DNA from: Sphingobacteriales bacterium 44-15
Lineage (GTDB): Bacteria; Bacteroidota; Bacteroidia; Chitinophagales; Chitinophagaceae
Direction of reading: 5' to 3'
Length of the DNA stretch: 64,000 bases
Assembly: GCA_001899685.1 (NCBI GenBank)
Contig: MKWG01000002.1
Span: forward strand, 379,900-443,899
Under the pieces are notes generated by a model. It was not told where the DNA came from. It did no database searches and was given only the letters and a program-made list of their open reading frames with translations. The translations under genes were made by a program, and so were the position numbers. How positions within the stretch are numbered: position 1 is the first letter of the stretch; the number at the start of each line of letters is the position of its first letter. This document shows positions 44,391 through 53,370 of the stretch, piece by piece.

Positions 44391-45164
44391 TTAATTGTTC
44401 AGTTTAACAAATCCTCCGTCAATCGGGTAATCGCAACCGGTGATGAAAGATGCCTCATCCGAACAAAGATATAAGGCGAGATAAGCAATTTCTTCAGGCT
44501 TTGCCATTCTTCCTATCGGCTGGGTTTTAGATAACTTTTCAAACATTTCCGCTTCTTTACCGGCATAATTTTTAGCAAGGAACCCGTCTACAAAAGGCGT
44601 ATGCACTCTTGCAGGAGAAATGGCATTGCAGCGGATATTATGTTTGATATAATCCCTGGCTACAGAAAGCGTCATTGCAGCTACGGCTCCTTTGGCAGTT
44701 GAATAAACGAACCTGTCGGGGATGCCTACCAGCGCCGCAATGGAAGCCATATTTAAAATAGCGCCTCCTTTTTCTTTCATAAAAGGAATGACTTCATGCA
44801 GGCAATTGTAAACGCCTTTAATATTTACCGCTACAATACGATCAAAATCCTCTTCATTCGTATTGTCCGCCTGGCCGATATGTGCAATGCCAGCGTTATT
44901 TACCAGGATATCAATGGAGCCATGCCTTGCCACAATTTCTCCCACGACATTTTTTACGTTCTTCTGGTCGGCTACATTGCATTTGTAAAATACTGCTTTA
45001 TTGCCGGCATCAACAATCTCCTGTATAGTGGCGCCACCACCTTTTTCATCCATATCCAGCACATATACCTGTGCTCCCTGTTGTGCAAATACCGTTGCAA
45101 TCGCTTTTCCTATTCCGCTTCCCCCACCGGTGATGATGGCGGTTTTGTTATTGAGTCTGAACAT
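44391..45164 (-). CDS. Short-chain dehydrogenase/reductase (classical SDR)
   Basis: The product has 257 residues, the usual length for a classical SDR. It shows the cofactor motif TAIITGGGSGIGKAIA, an acidic residue after strand 2 (YVLDMDEKGG), which favours NAD over NADP, the NNAG motif, and the catalytic Ser with YSTAK (MASIAALVGIPDRFVYSTAKG). The C-terminal SFITGCDYPIDGGF is typical. The substrate is not determined. The KDG kinase-like gene next door suggests a sugar acid such as a deoxy-keto acid or an aldonate. It could even serve the missing uronate reductase step, although UxaB/UxuB belong to a different family. Confidence 0.88.
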   Translation of the reverse strand: MFRLNNKTAIITGGGSGIGKAIATVFAQQGAQVYVLDMDEKGGGATIQEIVDAGNKAVFYKCNVADQKNVKNVVGEIVARHGSIDILVNNAGIAHIGQADNTNEEDFDRIVAVNIKGVYNCLHEVIPFMKEKGGAILNMASIAALVGIPDRFVYSTAKGAVAAMTLSVARDYIKHNIRCNAISPARVHTPFVDGFLAKNYAGKEAEMFEKLSKTQPIGRMAKPEEIAYLALYLCSDEASFITGCDYPIDGGFVKLNN

Positions 45165-45218
45165 GATCGTGATTTGAGGTTTGAGATTGGACCGGGCTGC
45201 AAGTTACGAGGTGAATAG

Positions 45219-45285
45219 TAAAACGACAAACGCGAAACATGAGACGACAAATGTGAGAGGTGAAAGTCCCGCGTTTCACATTTTT
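45219..45285. repeat. ACGACAAACGCGAAACATGAG palindromic repeat
   Basis: It contains AAACGACAAACGCGAAACAT, GAGACGACAAATGTGAGAGG and TGAAAGTCCCGCGTTTCACA, an imperfect dyad of the dispersed GTGAAACGTGAGAGG family, between the kinase and SDR genes. Confidence 0.6.
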
Positions 45286-45290
45286 TCGGT

Positions 45291-46298
45291 TTACCTGATT
45301 ATCTTCCCGCTGCCACCCTGCTGCATCAGTGTCCTTATTTCTTCATGCGATGCAATATTGAAATCTCCTGTTATACTATGTTTTATTACCCCGCATGCTG
45401 TTGCAAATTCAATTGTTTCATCCAGGCTCAGCTTTGATCTTATCCCATGTATCACTCCTGCCATAAAGGCATCCCCGGCCCCTATACGTTCTGCGATCTG
45501 CTGGATACGGTATGGCCTCGACTGATGAATTGCTCCTTTGTGCCACAAGTATCCTATATACTGATTTGAGCTGGCGCTTTCCTGTACCCGCATTGTCATT
45601 ACGATATGGCTGGCATTGGGTAAATGCTTATGTAAAAGCCCGAAAGTACTGTTTACAAGATCTTTTTCATCCGGTGATATACCAAAGTAAAGCTTAGCCG
45701 TATCTACATCGGCTAATATTATATCACAATATTGTAATAGCTCCGGCATAATGTCCCGGCAGCTTTTGCCATAATTCCATAATGTGCCCCGGTAGTTGAA
45801 ATCTGCAGAAATAGTGAGCCCTTTATTTTTTGCCGCCACCAATGCTTCTTTGCAAACGGCCACCAGGTTTTCATTGAGCGCCGGCGTGATGCCGCTCCAG
45901 TGGAACCAGTCTGAGGTTTCAAAAACTTTTTCCCAGTTGATCTGGCCGGGCTGCAGGTAGCTGAATGCGGAATAGGCCCTGTCGTATATTATTCTCCCTG
46001 CCCTGGCACCCTGCCCGCTTTCATAATAATAAATGCCTGTCCTTGTTTGTTCAGAGGGATGGTTGTGCACTTTCACTCCATACTTATAAAGCTGAGCCAG
46101 TCCTGCCCGCGCCAGTTCATTAGAAGGGAGCGCCGTAATATATAAGGCATCATTCCCCAGTATGGATAAGGAGACCGCGATATTGGCTTCCGAGCCGGCC
46201 CAATGCATTTCCAATGTATCCGCCTGAACAATTTTCTGCTGGGATGGGGGCGTGAGCCTGAGAAGATATTCTCCGAATAAAGCCACTTTTTTTTCCAT
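45291..46298 (-). CDS. kdgK: PfkB-family sugar kinase, probable 2-keto-3-deoxygluconate kinase
   Basis: This 335-residue ribokinase-fold protein has HWAGSEANIAVSLSILG near the N-terminus (the substrate-site GG-like region) and the catalytic AERIGAGDAFMAGVIHG near residue 280, where Asp is the base. Bacteroidota homologues of this kind (start VALFGEYLLRLTPP) are usually KDG kinases. It would phosphorylate KDG from UxaA to KDPG for the aldolase at 18467. These genes are 26 kb apart, so the link is metabolic and not an operon. Fructokinase or another pfkB activity cannot be excluded. A TATATTCG lies upstream of its ATG. Confidence 0.82.
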   Translation of the reverse strand: MEKKVALFGEYLLRLTPPSQQKIVQADTLEMHWAGSEANIAVSLSILGNDALYITALPSNELARAGLAQLYKYGVKVHNHPSEQTRTGIYYYESGQGARAGRIIYDRAYSAFSYLQPGQINWEKVFETSDWFHWSGITPALNENLVAVCKEALVAAKNKGLTISADFNYRGTLWNYGKSCRDIMPELLQYCDIILADVDTAKLYFGISPDEKDLVNSTFGLLHKHLPNASHIVMTMRVQESASSNQYIGYLWHKGAIHQSRPYRIQQIAERIGAGDAFMAGVIHGIRSKLSLDETIEFATACGVIKHSITGDFNIASHEEIRTLMQQGGSGKIIR

Positions 46299-46316
46299 AA
46301 ACTGTCAACTAAATGC

Positions 46317-46324
46317 CGAATATA
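46317..46324 (-). promoter_or_regulatory. Possible promoter -7 element of the kdgK-like gene (TATATTCG)
   Basis: On the minus strand TATATTCG is one base from TAnnTTTG and lies 18 nt before the ATG at 46298. The same T-to-C change is seen ahead of uxaA. Confidence 0.3.
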
Positions 46325-46436
46325 AGTAATTCAGGGAAACACGGCGCGATATTGCGGGGGCATGTTATTAACGCCCGGCAAGAGGCATAGAGACGGGCTT
46401 TACTGGCTATTTAGTTAAGTTTCTCAAAAAACAAAA

Positions 46437-46460
46437 GAGGCTGCCAGTGATGGCAGCCTC
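46437..46460 (-). terminator. Terminator of the T9SS cargo gene
   Basis: GAGGCTGCCA-gtga-TGGCAGCCTC is a perfect 10-bp stem with a 4-nt loop. On the minus strand it is followed by TTTTGTTTTTTG. It lies 23 nt after the gene's stop. Confidence 0.85.
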
Positions 46461-46483
46461 CCTGCAGTTGGTTTTGGAGCTAT

Positions 46484-48607
46484 TTAATACTTAACAATTG
46501 GTATAACTGTGGAATATCCTGCCTGTATTATTCTTATATAATAAACTCCGCTGGCAAGATGTTGTATATCCACATTAACAGTCGTTTGGTTATAGCTGGT
46601 TTTTAACCATTTAATAACGGAGCCGCTTATATGGACAATAGCAATTTCAGAAATGCTGCTTGATTTCGGAATTTTTATAAATATTTTTTCCCGGGCAGGA
46701 TTAGGGTATGCTATTAGACGCTGCCATCTGAAAACTATACTCGCTATCCCGGAATACAGGATTTCGCCATTTTCCCCTGTCAGCTTAAGCCTGTAGCGGT
46801 TTTCCCCTTCCGTAGGATAGGGGTCAAATGTTTTATAATGTTGATTATCATCGCCTTGTATGCTATTTGCCGAAGTAAGCGAGATGAAAGCGCCGGCTGC
46901 TTCTTTTTCTACAGTATAATATTTGTACGCTTTGTCATTAAAAACCGTCCAGTTAATATTGATTTTGTCATTTTCGGCAATGACATTTAAAGTTACCGGC
47001 AAGAGCGGCAGCGGGTTATTGGGGTATCCGAGCGCCCCGGCAAGCGTAAAATTGCCAAAAACTGCTACCGGGTTACTGGTTATAGCACCATTGGCACCCG
47101 GGGATCCTACTAAGCTGCTCACCCCCTGGTCGGTCCATTGACTGCCATCAAAACGGGCAACCCTGAGCGCATTCATGTCGGTCACGCCTCCGCTGTTGGG
47201 GTCGAAAAAGCTGACCTCCACGCTGGCATTGCCTGATCCCGAAATATTCCAGTATTCAAGATGACTTATATGATGGATACCCGCGCCCATAGCGCTGCCC
47301 AGGTCCAGATACGGATCTCCACGGACAAATTCCGCGGTAAAATCCCCGGTGGCATTTCTCACAGCAGCAGGGCGTAGCTTGCCATTGATCCCGACCGGGA
47401 AAATAAAATCTCCTGCCGACAGCCCTGTCTTTCTTACTGGTCCTTCGATATAAGAAATATCGCAGCCCATATCAGCATAAGGCAGATTGGAATAATTGTG
47501 CGTACAGCTTTGGATAACAGCCGTAGAAGCGAGCGTAAGCAGGGAGGTTGAGGAAGTTATTATTTTGCCATTTTGAAGGGAAAGTGTGCCGGAAACAGCA
47601 ACAGGTCTTGATAATGTTGTGCTGGTATTATTCACCGTAATGTTGTCAAAGCTGATGGAGCCCGTGCCACCGCCGCTACCAATAGTCTGGTTTGTACCCG
47701 GCAACCGGACAGCGCCCGGCATATTAGCGCTTCCTATATCTATATATGAGGCGCCTGCCGCAAGGATATCTCCGTAAATATTGAAATTGCCGGTTTGGGA
47801 GCCAAGCGTATTTGGCTTATAAGAGAAGAAACCAGATAATATATTCAGGTCGTTCTGAATGATACAATCGCGGGCAGAGCCAATACCCGAAAAATTTACA
47901 TTGGCCTCAATATAGAGGTTGCCGTAAGTTCTTCCGCCAACAGATGGCCCAACTCCGTTTACCTGGTGCCGGTAAATGCTGCCGCTGTTAAATATAACAA
48001 CAGCATCCGGCGCGGCAAGTCCGAATGGGTTACCACCGGCTTTTAAAATATAGGTTGCCCCGCTTTGAAAGATCACTGAATTTTTATTAGCAGCAACATT
48101 ACCAAATGCATTGCCTGAAAATCCTGCGCCGGCAGTAAACACCGCCCCAGAAGAGAATGTGATGGCACTGGCTGCAGTTGCACTCAGCCGGTGGGCGCTA
48201 CCCGCAAAGCTCAGGCTGCCATCAATTTGCGCCGAACAGCCTGATACTATATTTAACGTTATGCTGTTAGATCCTGCGACAGCCAGGCTGGACCCGGAAG
48301 CGATGGCAAAATGAGGCGCTGCTATGGCAGTATTGCCAATGCTGATGCTGCTGCCGGCAGCAGCGCTGAAGCTGACAGCCGCATTATTGTATATATAGAT
48401 CCGGCCAATGGTTTCAGAGGCGGGTAGACCGGTAACGGTTGCAGGCGCATTAAAGGCAAGGATATCATCCGGGGCAGGAGTGTTTCTTTGTGGCGACCAG
48501 TTGGAGGCTGTTGTCCAGGAACCGGAAGAGGTGTTCCAGGTATAAGTTTGCTGGGCAGTTGATACAAATGGTGTTACGATAAACCATAGCAGCAGGTGTT
48601 TTTTCAT
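46484..48607 (-). CDS. Secreted protein with T9SS type A sorting domain
   Basis: From ATG 48607 the product has 707 residues: a signal peptide ending in VSTAQQ, then a long Gly/Ser/Ala/Asn-rich region with repeating beta-helix-like text (SWTTASNWSPQRNTPAPDD, AAVSFSAAAGSSISIGNTA, VFTAGAGFSGNAFGNVA). A later Fn3/Ig-like segment (about 540-620: INWTVFNDKAYKYYTVEKEA) precedes a C-terminal type IX sorting domain that starts near AYPNPAREKIFIKIP and ends SGVYYIRIIQAGYS...IVKY. The sorting domain directs it through the type IX system, whose core genes are 10-15 kb away, to be anchored at the cell surface or released. Its role may be adhesion or coat formation, which is inference. Confidence 0.85.
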   Translation of the reverse strand: MKKHLLLWFIVTPFVSTAQQTYTWNTSSGSWTTASNWSPQRNTPAPDDILAFNAPATVTGLPASETIGRIYIYNNAAVSFSAAAGSSISIGNTAIAAPHFAIASGSSLAVAGSNSITLNIVSGCSAQIDGSLSFAGSAHRLSATAASAITFSSGAVFTAGAGFSGNAFGNVAANKNSVIFQSGATYILKAGGNPFGLAAPDAVVIFNSGSIYRHQVNGVGPSVGGRTYGNLYIEANVNFSGIGSARDCIIQNDLNILSGFFSYKPNTLGSQTGNFNIYGDILAAGASYIDIGSANMPGAVRLPGTNQTIGSGGGTGSISFDNITVNNTSTTLSRPVAVSGTLSLQNGKIITSSTSLLTLASTAVIQSCTHNYSNLPYADMGCDISYIEGPVRKTGLSAGDFIFPVGINGKLRPAAVRNATGDFTAEFVRGDPYLDLGSAMGAGIHHISHLEYWNISGSGNASVEVSFFDPNSGGVTDMNALRVARFDGSQWTDQGVSSLVGSPGANGAITSNPVAVFGNFTLAGALGYPNNPLPLLPVTLNVIAENDKININWTVFNDKAYKYYTVEKEAAGAFISLTSANSIQGDDNQHYKTFDPYPTEGENRYRLKLTGENGEILYSGIASIVFRWQRLIAYPNPAREKIFIKIPKSSSISEIAIVHISGSVIKWLKTSYNQTTVNVDIQHLASGVYYIRIIQAGYSTVIPIVKY

Positions 48608-48709
48608 ATATAGCTTTTGGTGTGTTATTAAAAGTGGCACACACAGGCATCGGAGTTTCCGGTTAGTAAATGAAAGTTAAGTATTTTTTTTATACCAGAT
48701 TTCAATAAT

Positions 48710-48881
48710 TTGGGCATATTTCAATTTTTCGCAGGCGGAAACAGGCAACGGATTGAAATCCGCTGGAACAATATGCTACCGAGCCTATGGCTCTTGCAGT
48801 TCCATGTTCCAGAGCCGTAGGCTCGATCACATATTCCCGCGGGGGATTTCAATCCCATGCGAAAAATTGAAATGAGCCCAA
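48710..48881. repeat. 172-bp imperfect palindrome (multi-arm cruciform)
   Basis: The outer arms are 48710-48733 and 48858-48881 (TTGGGC..ATTTCAATTTTTCGCA, 22 of 24 paired). The middle arms are GGATTGAAATCC (48750) with GGGATTTCAATCC (48843-48855). The inner arms are GAGCCTATGGCTCT and AGAGCCGTAGGCTC. It stands alone in the region between the divergent T9SS cargo gene and gldF. Confidence 0.85.
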
Positions 48882-48910
48882 TAATTTTCAGGCGTATCGA
48901 TACACAATTG

Positions 48911-48918
48911 TATTTTTG
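48911..48918 (+). promoter_or_regulatory. Promoter -7 element of gldF (TATTTTTG)
   Basis: TATTTTTG matches TAnnTTTG and lies 57 nt before the gldF ATG. No clear -33 element was seen. Confidence 0.45.
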
Positions 48919-48974
48919 AGCCTGCCCGAACGTTTTTTTTCAGGCATTCCGATCATCCAGAATAAACTATTTAC

Positions 48975-49694
48975 ATGTTCGCAATTTGTAAAAAAGAGCT
49001 TCGCCAGTTTTTCAGCAGTCTTACCGGCTATATTGCCATCATTATTTTCCTGTTGTTAAGCGGTTTGTTCCTCTTTATTTTTCCCGATACCAATCTATTT
49101 GACGGGGGCTATGCCACACTGGATGTCTTTTTTGAAATGGCCCCCTGGATATTGCTGCTGCTCATTCCGGCCATCAGCATGAGGAGCTTTTCGGATGAAT
49201 TCAAATCCGGCACCTACGAAATACTTGCCACACGCCCTCTGAGCAAATGGCAGATCATTGGCGGGAAATATATTGCCAGTCTTATTATAGTTGTTATTGC
49301 ATTGTTGCCTACCGGCGTATATGTATATACTATACATGCCTTGTCAACCGGCGGGATTGATTCGGGGGGAATAGCCGGATCCTATATTGGCCTTTTCTTC
49401 CTCGCTGCAGCTTTTACCGCTATCGGCGTGTGTTGCAGCAGTTTTACGGGCAATGCCGTAGTAGCTTTTTTGTTGAGCGCATTTGCCTGTTTCCTCTTAT
49501 ACAGCGGATTCAGCGCGGTAAGTAAAATACCTTCATTGCAGGGCGGTCCGGATTATATCACTGAAATGCTGGGCATTGATTTTCACTATCGCAGCATCAG
49601 CAGGGGAGCGGTAGACAGCAGGGATATTTTTTACTTTCTTAGCGTGATCGGCTTTTTTCTTTTTATTACTTATAAAAAACTCCTTGCCCGTTAA
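48975..49694 (+). CDS. gldF: Gliding motility ABC transporter permease GldF
   Basis: The 239-residue protein has about six membrane helices and an ABC-2 permease layout. It starts AICKKELRQFFSSLTGYIAI, then has AMRSFSDEFKSGTYEILATR-like text (SMRSFSDEFKSGTYEILATR) between helices 2 and 3 and ends FFLFITYKKLLAR. This matches GldF, the permease that works with GldG and the ATPase GldA in gliding Bacteroidota. The gldA gene is not in the window. It precedes gldG by 3 bp, so the two are translated together. In Flavobacterium johnsoniae these genes affect gliding, but their substrate is unknown. Confidence 0.92.
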   Translation: MFAICKKELRQFFSSLTGYIAIIIFLLLSGLFLFIFPDTNLFDGGYATLDVFFEMAPWILLLLIPAISMRSFSDEFKSGTYEILATRPLSKWQIIGGKYIASLIIVVIALLPTGVYVYTIHALSTGGIDSGGIAGSYIGLFFLAAAFTAIGVCCSSFTGNAVVAFLLSAFACFLLYSGFSAVSKIPSLQGGPDYITEMLGIDFHYRSISRGAVDSRDIFYFLSVIGFFLFITYKKLLAR

Positions 49695-49697
49695 TTC

Positions 49698-51404
49698 ATG
49701 AAAAAACTGTTGCAATCCAAATACGGCTGGATATATGTTGTCGTTTTGCTGGCGTTGGTAAATATGTTTGCTTCACAATGGCATAGCCGTATAGACCTCA
49801 CTGCGGAAAAGCGGTATACGCTTTCTGATGCAACGCACCGGTTGCTGCAATCCCTTGATGAGCCAGTAACCATTACCGTATTGATGGACGGCGATCTGCC
49901 GGCGGGATTTAAAAAGCTGCAGGGCAGCACCAGGGACATGTTGCAGGAATTTAAAGAGATCGGCGGTAGCAACGTGCAATATTTCTTCCGGAAGCCGGGT
50001 GAAAACCTTGATGATTCCGCCAAAATGTACCTGCTTGATTCTTTGCACAGGCTGGGCATTAATCCTACTAACGTAAAAGCACAGACGAAATCAGGAGAGG
50101 GTGAGGAACAGCGCCTGGTATACCCCGGAGTGATCATCACCTATAAAGACCGTATTGCCGGTGTTGACCTGCTACAGGGGCAAAGCGCTGTGGACGGGCT
50201 GAATTCTTTGAATAATGCTGAAGCGTTACTGGAATATAAGCTTGCCGGCGGTATTGATAAGGTCAAAAGGGAGAAGGTGCCTGTGGTAGCTTATCTTACA
50301 GGTAATGGCGAGCCCCTGCAATATGATGTATACGACCTGATAGAAAGAACGATAAAGCCAAACTATGGCTTCAGCATATTACCCATAGACAGTGTGTCTG
50401 TTATTCCGGATGTTTTTAATGCCATGGTGATCGTTAAGCCGCAGTTTGGGTTCAGCGAATCGCAAAAGCTGAAGATTGACCAGTATGTGATGCGCGGCGG
50501 GAAAGTGGTCTGGCTGCTGGATTATTTATATGCCAGCCTCGACAGCCTGCAACGGAGCGAAGGCAGCTTTATCGCTTTTGATATGGGGCTTAACCTGGAT
50601 GATATCCTGTTTAAATACGGGGTAAGGATCAACCCCGATCTTGTGCAGGATATCAACTGTGCCGAGATCCCGCTGAAAGTGGGGATGATGGGCGATCGCC
50701 CGCAAATGCAGCTCATGCCCTGGTATTATTTCCCGCTGCTGGCAGCTCCGAATAATAACCCTATCGCCAAAAACCTGGACTATGTGATGTCGCAGTTCCC
50801 GCAATCCATGGATACGGTGAAAGCCGGGGGCATTACCAAAACGGTATTGCTCTCTTCTTCCCCTAATGCACGGATCATTTCCACCCCTGCGAGAGTAGAG
50901 CTCAACAGCGTGAAAACAGAGGAAGACCTCAGGAGTTTTACAACACCATTTATACCGGTGGCTGTTTTGTTGGAAGGTAAATTCAATTCCCTGTATACCA
51001 ACCGTATTTCATCTGCCACGAAAGACAGCCTGGAGCATGTATATAAAAGCCCATTTCTCTCTGCTTCTGCCAACGATAATAAAATGATAGTGATCTCGGA
51101 CGGGGATATTGTCACTAACTATGTTTCACAGCAAAAAGGTCCGCTGCAAATGGGGCAGAGCGCTTTTACAGGGTATCAATATGCCAACAGGGAATTTTTT
51201 CTCAACTGTCTTGAATACCTGGTAGGCAACCCGGGTATACTGGAAACAAGGGGCAAGGATTATACCCTGCGGCTGCTCGACAGGAAGCAGGTGGAAGCCC
51301 ATAAGTCTTTTTGGCAAATGCTCAATACCGGGTTGCCGGTGCTGCTGATATTGCTTTTTGCCCTGCTGTATTCTTTTTTGATGCGGCGCAGGTACAGCGG
51401 TTGA
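49698..51404 (+). CDS. gldG: Gliding motility-associated ABC transporter protein GldG
   Basis: This 568-residue protein has an N-terminal helix (about 10-28: IYVVVLLALVNMFAS) and a large periplasmic part of the ABC_transp_aux type: RIDLTAEKRYTLSDATHRLL, VTITVLMDGDLPAGFKKLQ and VVAYLTGNGEPLQYDVYDL. A C-terminal membrane helix follows (LPVLLILLFALLYSFLMRRR). Both helices and the periplasmic domain fit GldG. It forms the transporter with GldF (3-bp gap). The sequence is complete, with no frameshift. A short palindromic repeat remnant follows its stop and separates it from the amino-acid permease gene. Confidence 0.93.
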   Translation: MKKLLQSKYGWIYVVVLLALVNMFASQWHSRIDLTAEKRYTLSDATHRLLQSLDEPVTITVLMDGDLPAGFKKLQGSTRDMLQEFKEIGGSNVQYFFRKPGENLDDSAKMYLLDSLHRLGINPTNVKAQTKSGEGEEQRLVYPGVIITYKDRIAGVDLLQGQSAVDGLNSLNNAEALLEYKLAGGIDKVKREKVPVVAYLTGNGEPLQYDVYDLIERTIKPNYGFSILPIDSVSVIPDVFNAMVIVKPQFGFSESQKLKIDQYVMRGGKVVWLLDYLYASLDSLQRSEGSFIAFDMGLNLDDILFKYGVRINPDLVQDINCAEIPLKVGMMGDRPQMQLMPWYYFPLLAAPNNNPIAKNLDYVMSQFPQSMDTVKAGGITKTVLLSSSPNARIISTPARVELNSVKTEEDLRSFTTPFIPVAVLLEGKFNSLYTNRISSATKDSLEHVYKSPFLSASANDNKMIVISDGDIVTNYVSQQKGPLQMGQSAFTGYQYANREFFLNCLEYLVGNPGILETRGKDYTLRLLDRKQVEAHKSFWQMLNTGLPVLLILLFALLYSFLMRRRYSG

Positions 51405-51440
51405 ACAACGACAAACGAGAAACGACAGACGAGAAAAACG
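51405..51440. repeat. ACGACAAACGAGAAACGACAG repeat remnant
   Basis: AACGACAAACGAGAAACGAC followed by AGACGAGAAAAACG is the one-armed form of the dispersed ACGACAAACG family, between gldG and the permease gene. Confidence 0.5.
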
Positions 51441-51474
51441 CTTCCATTCCTTAAACCAATAATTAACCGCGTAT

Positions 51475-52875
51475 ATGAACAGAACTTCCTCCCATCTCAA
51501 CCGGGCTTTAGGCCTGCGTCTTGTGATCGTTATGGTCATAGGCAATATCATTGGTTCAGGAGTGTATAAAAAAGTTGCTCCTATGGCTGCCGAGCTGCAT
51601 TCGCCGGGCTGGGTGCTGATATGCTGGTTGCTGGGTGGCATCATTTCTTTATTCGGCGCCCTCAGCAATGCGGAGATTGCAGGCATGCTGGCCGATACCG
51701 GCGGCGAGTATGCATACTATAAAAAGATCTACGGACGATTTTTCTCCTTCCTGTACGGGTGGTCAAATTTTTCGGCTATCAAGACTGCCGCTATTGCAGG
51801 TATAGCGTATGTATTTGCCCAGTCGCTGAACAGTATTGCGCCAATTCCCCCGGTATTGCCTTCCCTGGCTGATTTTAATATAGCGGGTATATTTTACCCT
51901 TTTGCCGGCTTCAATGTGAAGCTGACGGCAATACTGCTGATCGTAATACTTACGTATCTGAACACAACGGGTCTTAAGACAGGCGCCGGGCTGAGCAGCT
52001 TTCTTTTAGTGCTCATGCTTGCGGGTATTTTATTGATCGTGGTGTTTGGATTGAGCAGTCCGCAGGCAAATGTGGCTGCGGCATTTGAGCTTCATACAAC
52101 AAACAATACACCTGTAACCCTGAGCGCGGTATTCACTGCAATGCTGGCGGCTTTCTGGGGTTATGAAGGCTGGAATTCAGTAGGGCTGCTGGGCGGCGAA
52201 ATAAAAAACCCACACCGCAATCTGCCGATAGGGTTAACTATCGGGTTGATAGTAGTGATAGTAGTATACCTGCTGGCTAACCTTGCATATCTCTCTGTGC
52301 TCCCCGTTCAGCAGATGGAGCAGGTAAATGCTTCCGGCAATTCCATAGCAGCTGTGGAAGTGGTAAAAGCATTCTGGGGCAACAATGGTATGCGTTTTAT
52401 GTCGCTGCTGATACTGGTGTCTACGCTGGGATGCACCCATGCTACTATCCTGAGCAATTCACGTACCTATTATGCTATGGCTTCGGAAGGTGTATTCTTT
52501 CCTGCCATGTCCAGGCTCAATAAGGCGAACGTGCCCGGCGCTTCCTTGTGGTACCAGGCAGTATGGGCCTGCGTGCTGGTGCTCTCCGGCAGCTTCGACC
52601 AGATCACCGACATGCTCATATTTGCCGCATTTATTTATTACGGCGCCACAACAGTCGGCGTGTTCATTCTCCGCAAAAGAATGCCTGATGCGCCGCGCCC
52701 TTATAAAGTATGGGGATACCCGGTCATACCGGCCTTATTTATAATTTTTTGCGTGCTGCTGGTAGGCAATACTATTATTGAGCGCCCCCGTGAGGCCGGG
52801 ATTGGGTTAACGCTGATCCTGCTGGGGATTCCTTTTTACTGGTGGTTTAGCAGGAAGCGGGGCGGGGATGTGTAA
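51475..52875 (+). CDS. APC-superfamily amino-acid permease
   Basis: The 466-residue protein has about twelve helices. Helix 1 contains the APC substrate motif IGNIIGSGVYKKVAP (the GSG loop), followed by GWVLICWLLGGIISLFGALS and NAEIAGMLADTGGEYAYYKK. The GYEGWNSVGLLGGEIKNPHR segment in helix 6/7 is typical of the LAT/amino-acid transporter group, which works by exchange or proton symport at the inner membrane. The exact substrate is not visible. It stands alone on the plus strand, 70 bp after gldG, and is followed by degraded sequence. Confidence 0.88.
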   Translation: MNRTSSHLNRALGLRLVIVMVIGNIIGSGVYKKVAPMAAELHSPGWVLICWLLGGIISLFGALSNAEIAGMLADTGGEYAYYKKIYGRFFSFLYGWSNFSAIKTAAIAGIAYVFAQSLNSIAPIPPVLPSLADFNIAGIFYPFAGFNVKLTAILLIVILTYLNTTGLKTGAGLSSFLLVLMLAGILLIVVFGLSSPQANVAAAFELHTTNNTPVTLSAVFTAMLAAFWGYEGWNSVGLLGGEIKNPHRNLPIGLTIGLIVVIVVYLLANLAYLSVLPVQQMEQVNASGNSIAAVEVVKAFWGNNGMRFMSLLILVSTLGCTHATILSNSRTYYAMASEGVFFPAMSRLNKANVPGASLWYQAVWACVLVLSGSFDQITDMLIFAAFIYYGATTVGVFILRKRMPDAPRPYKVWGYPVIPALFIIFCVLLVGNTIIERPREAGIGLTLILLGIPFYWWFSRKRGGDV

Positions 52876-53032
52876 AGATTGCGGGGATGTCAGAGCGTGG
52901 GCTTTTGTCCCGGTCCTTTTGTTTCCATTGATAAATGGATGATTGATCAAAATGCTTTAGATCAGAGAAGCCACACTCCTCCGAACCTGTCAATAAGTAT
53001 CCGATGTAATCTTTCGGCTTCCTTGATTGATA
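52876..53032. other. Gene-free segment after the permease gene
   Basis: No coding frame or repeat could be supported here. The debris described at 53033-53334 begins directly after it. Confidence 0.4.
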
Positions 53033-53334
53033 TTATTTGGCAAGTTTCTCAAGAAGTTCCTTGTCTTCCGCCAATATTTTGACTAAAGCGGCCCGGTCAG
53101 CAACGGAAAACGCCTGCTCACTCCCTACAGATTTCAAAAATGCAAGAATTTCCTGGAGAGTCTTGTCGGGCAACTGATCCAAAACTTTATTTATTTCATA
53201 TTTGATTTCTTCTTTGGAGCAAAATGAAATCCTGTAATAGTCGTGTCAATTTTTAAATCTTCAAGCTTGATTTGTCCAAAGGACTATAAGCAAGGAAAAG
53301 TTGCAACCAAAATCAATTTCTTTTTGAATTTCAT
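53033..53334 (-). pseudogene. Chimeric gene debris: signal-peptide gene with stop, joined to an antitoxin-like 3' end
   Basis: On the minus strand an ATG at 53334 starts a signal-peptide-like frame (KKKLILVATFPCL) that meets TAG at codon 17. The same frame then continues SFGQIKLEDLKIDTTITGFH before ending. From about 53212 a different frame reads EEIKYEINKVLDQLPDKTLQ, EILAFLKSVGSEQAFSVADR and AALVKILAEDKELLEKLAK, with a stop at 53033. This is coding-like and helical, similar to small antitoxin-type proteins, but it has no start codon between the preceding stop (53248) and its conserved part. Two broken genes appear to be joined near 53210. Confidence 0.45.
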
Positions 53335-53370
53335 TACGATTTAATTTTTAAGTTCTGTTAAAAAACGGCG

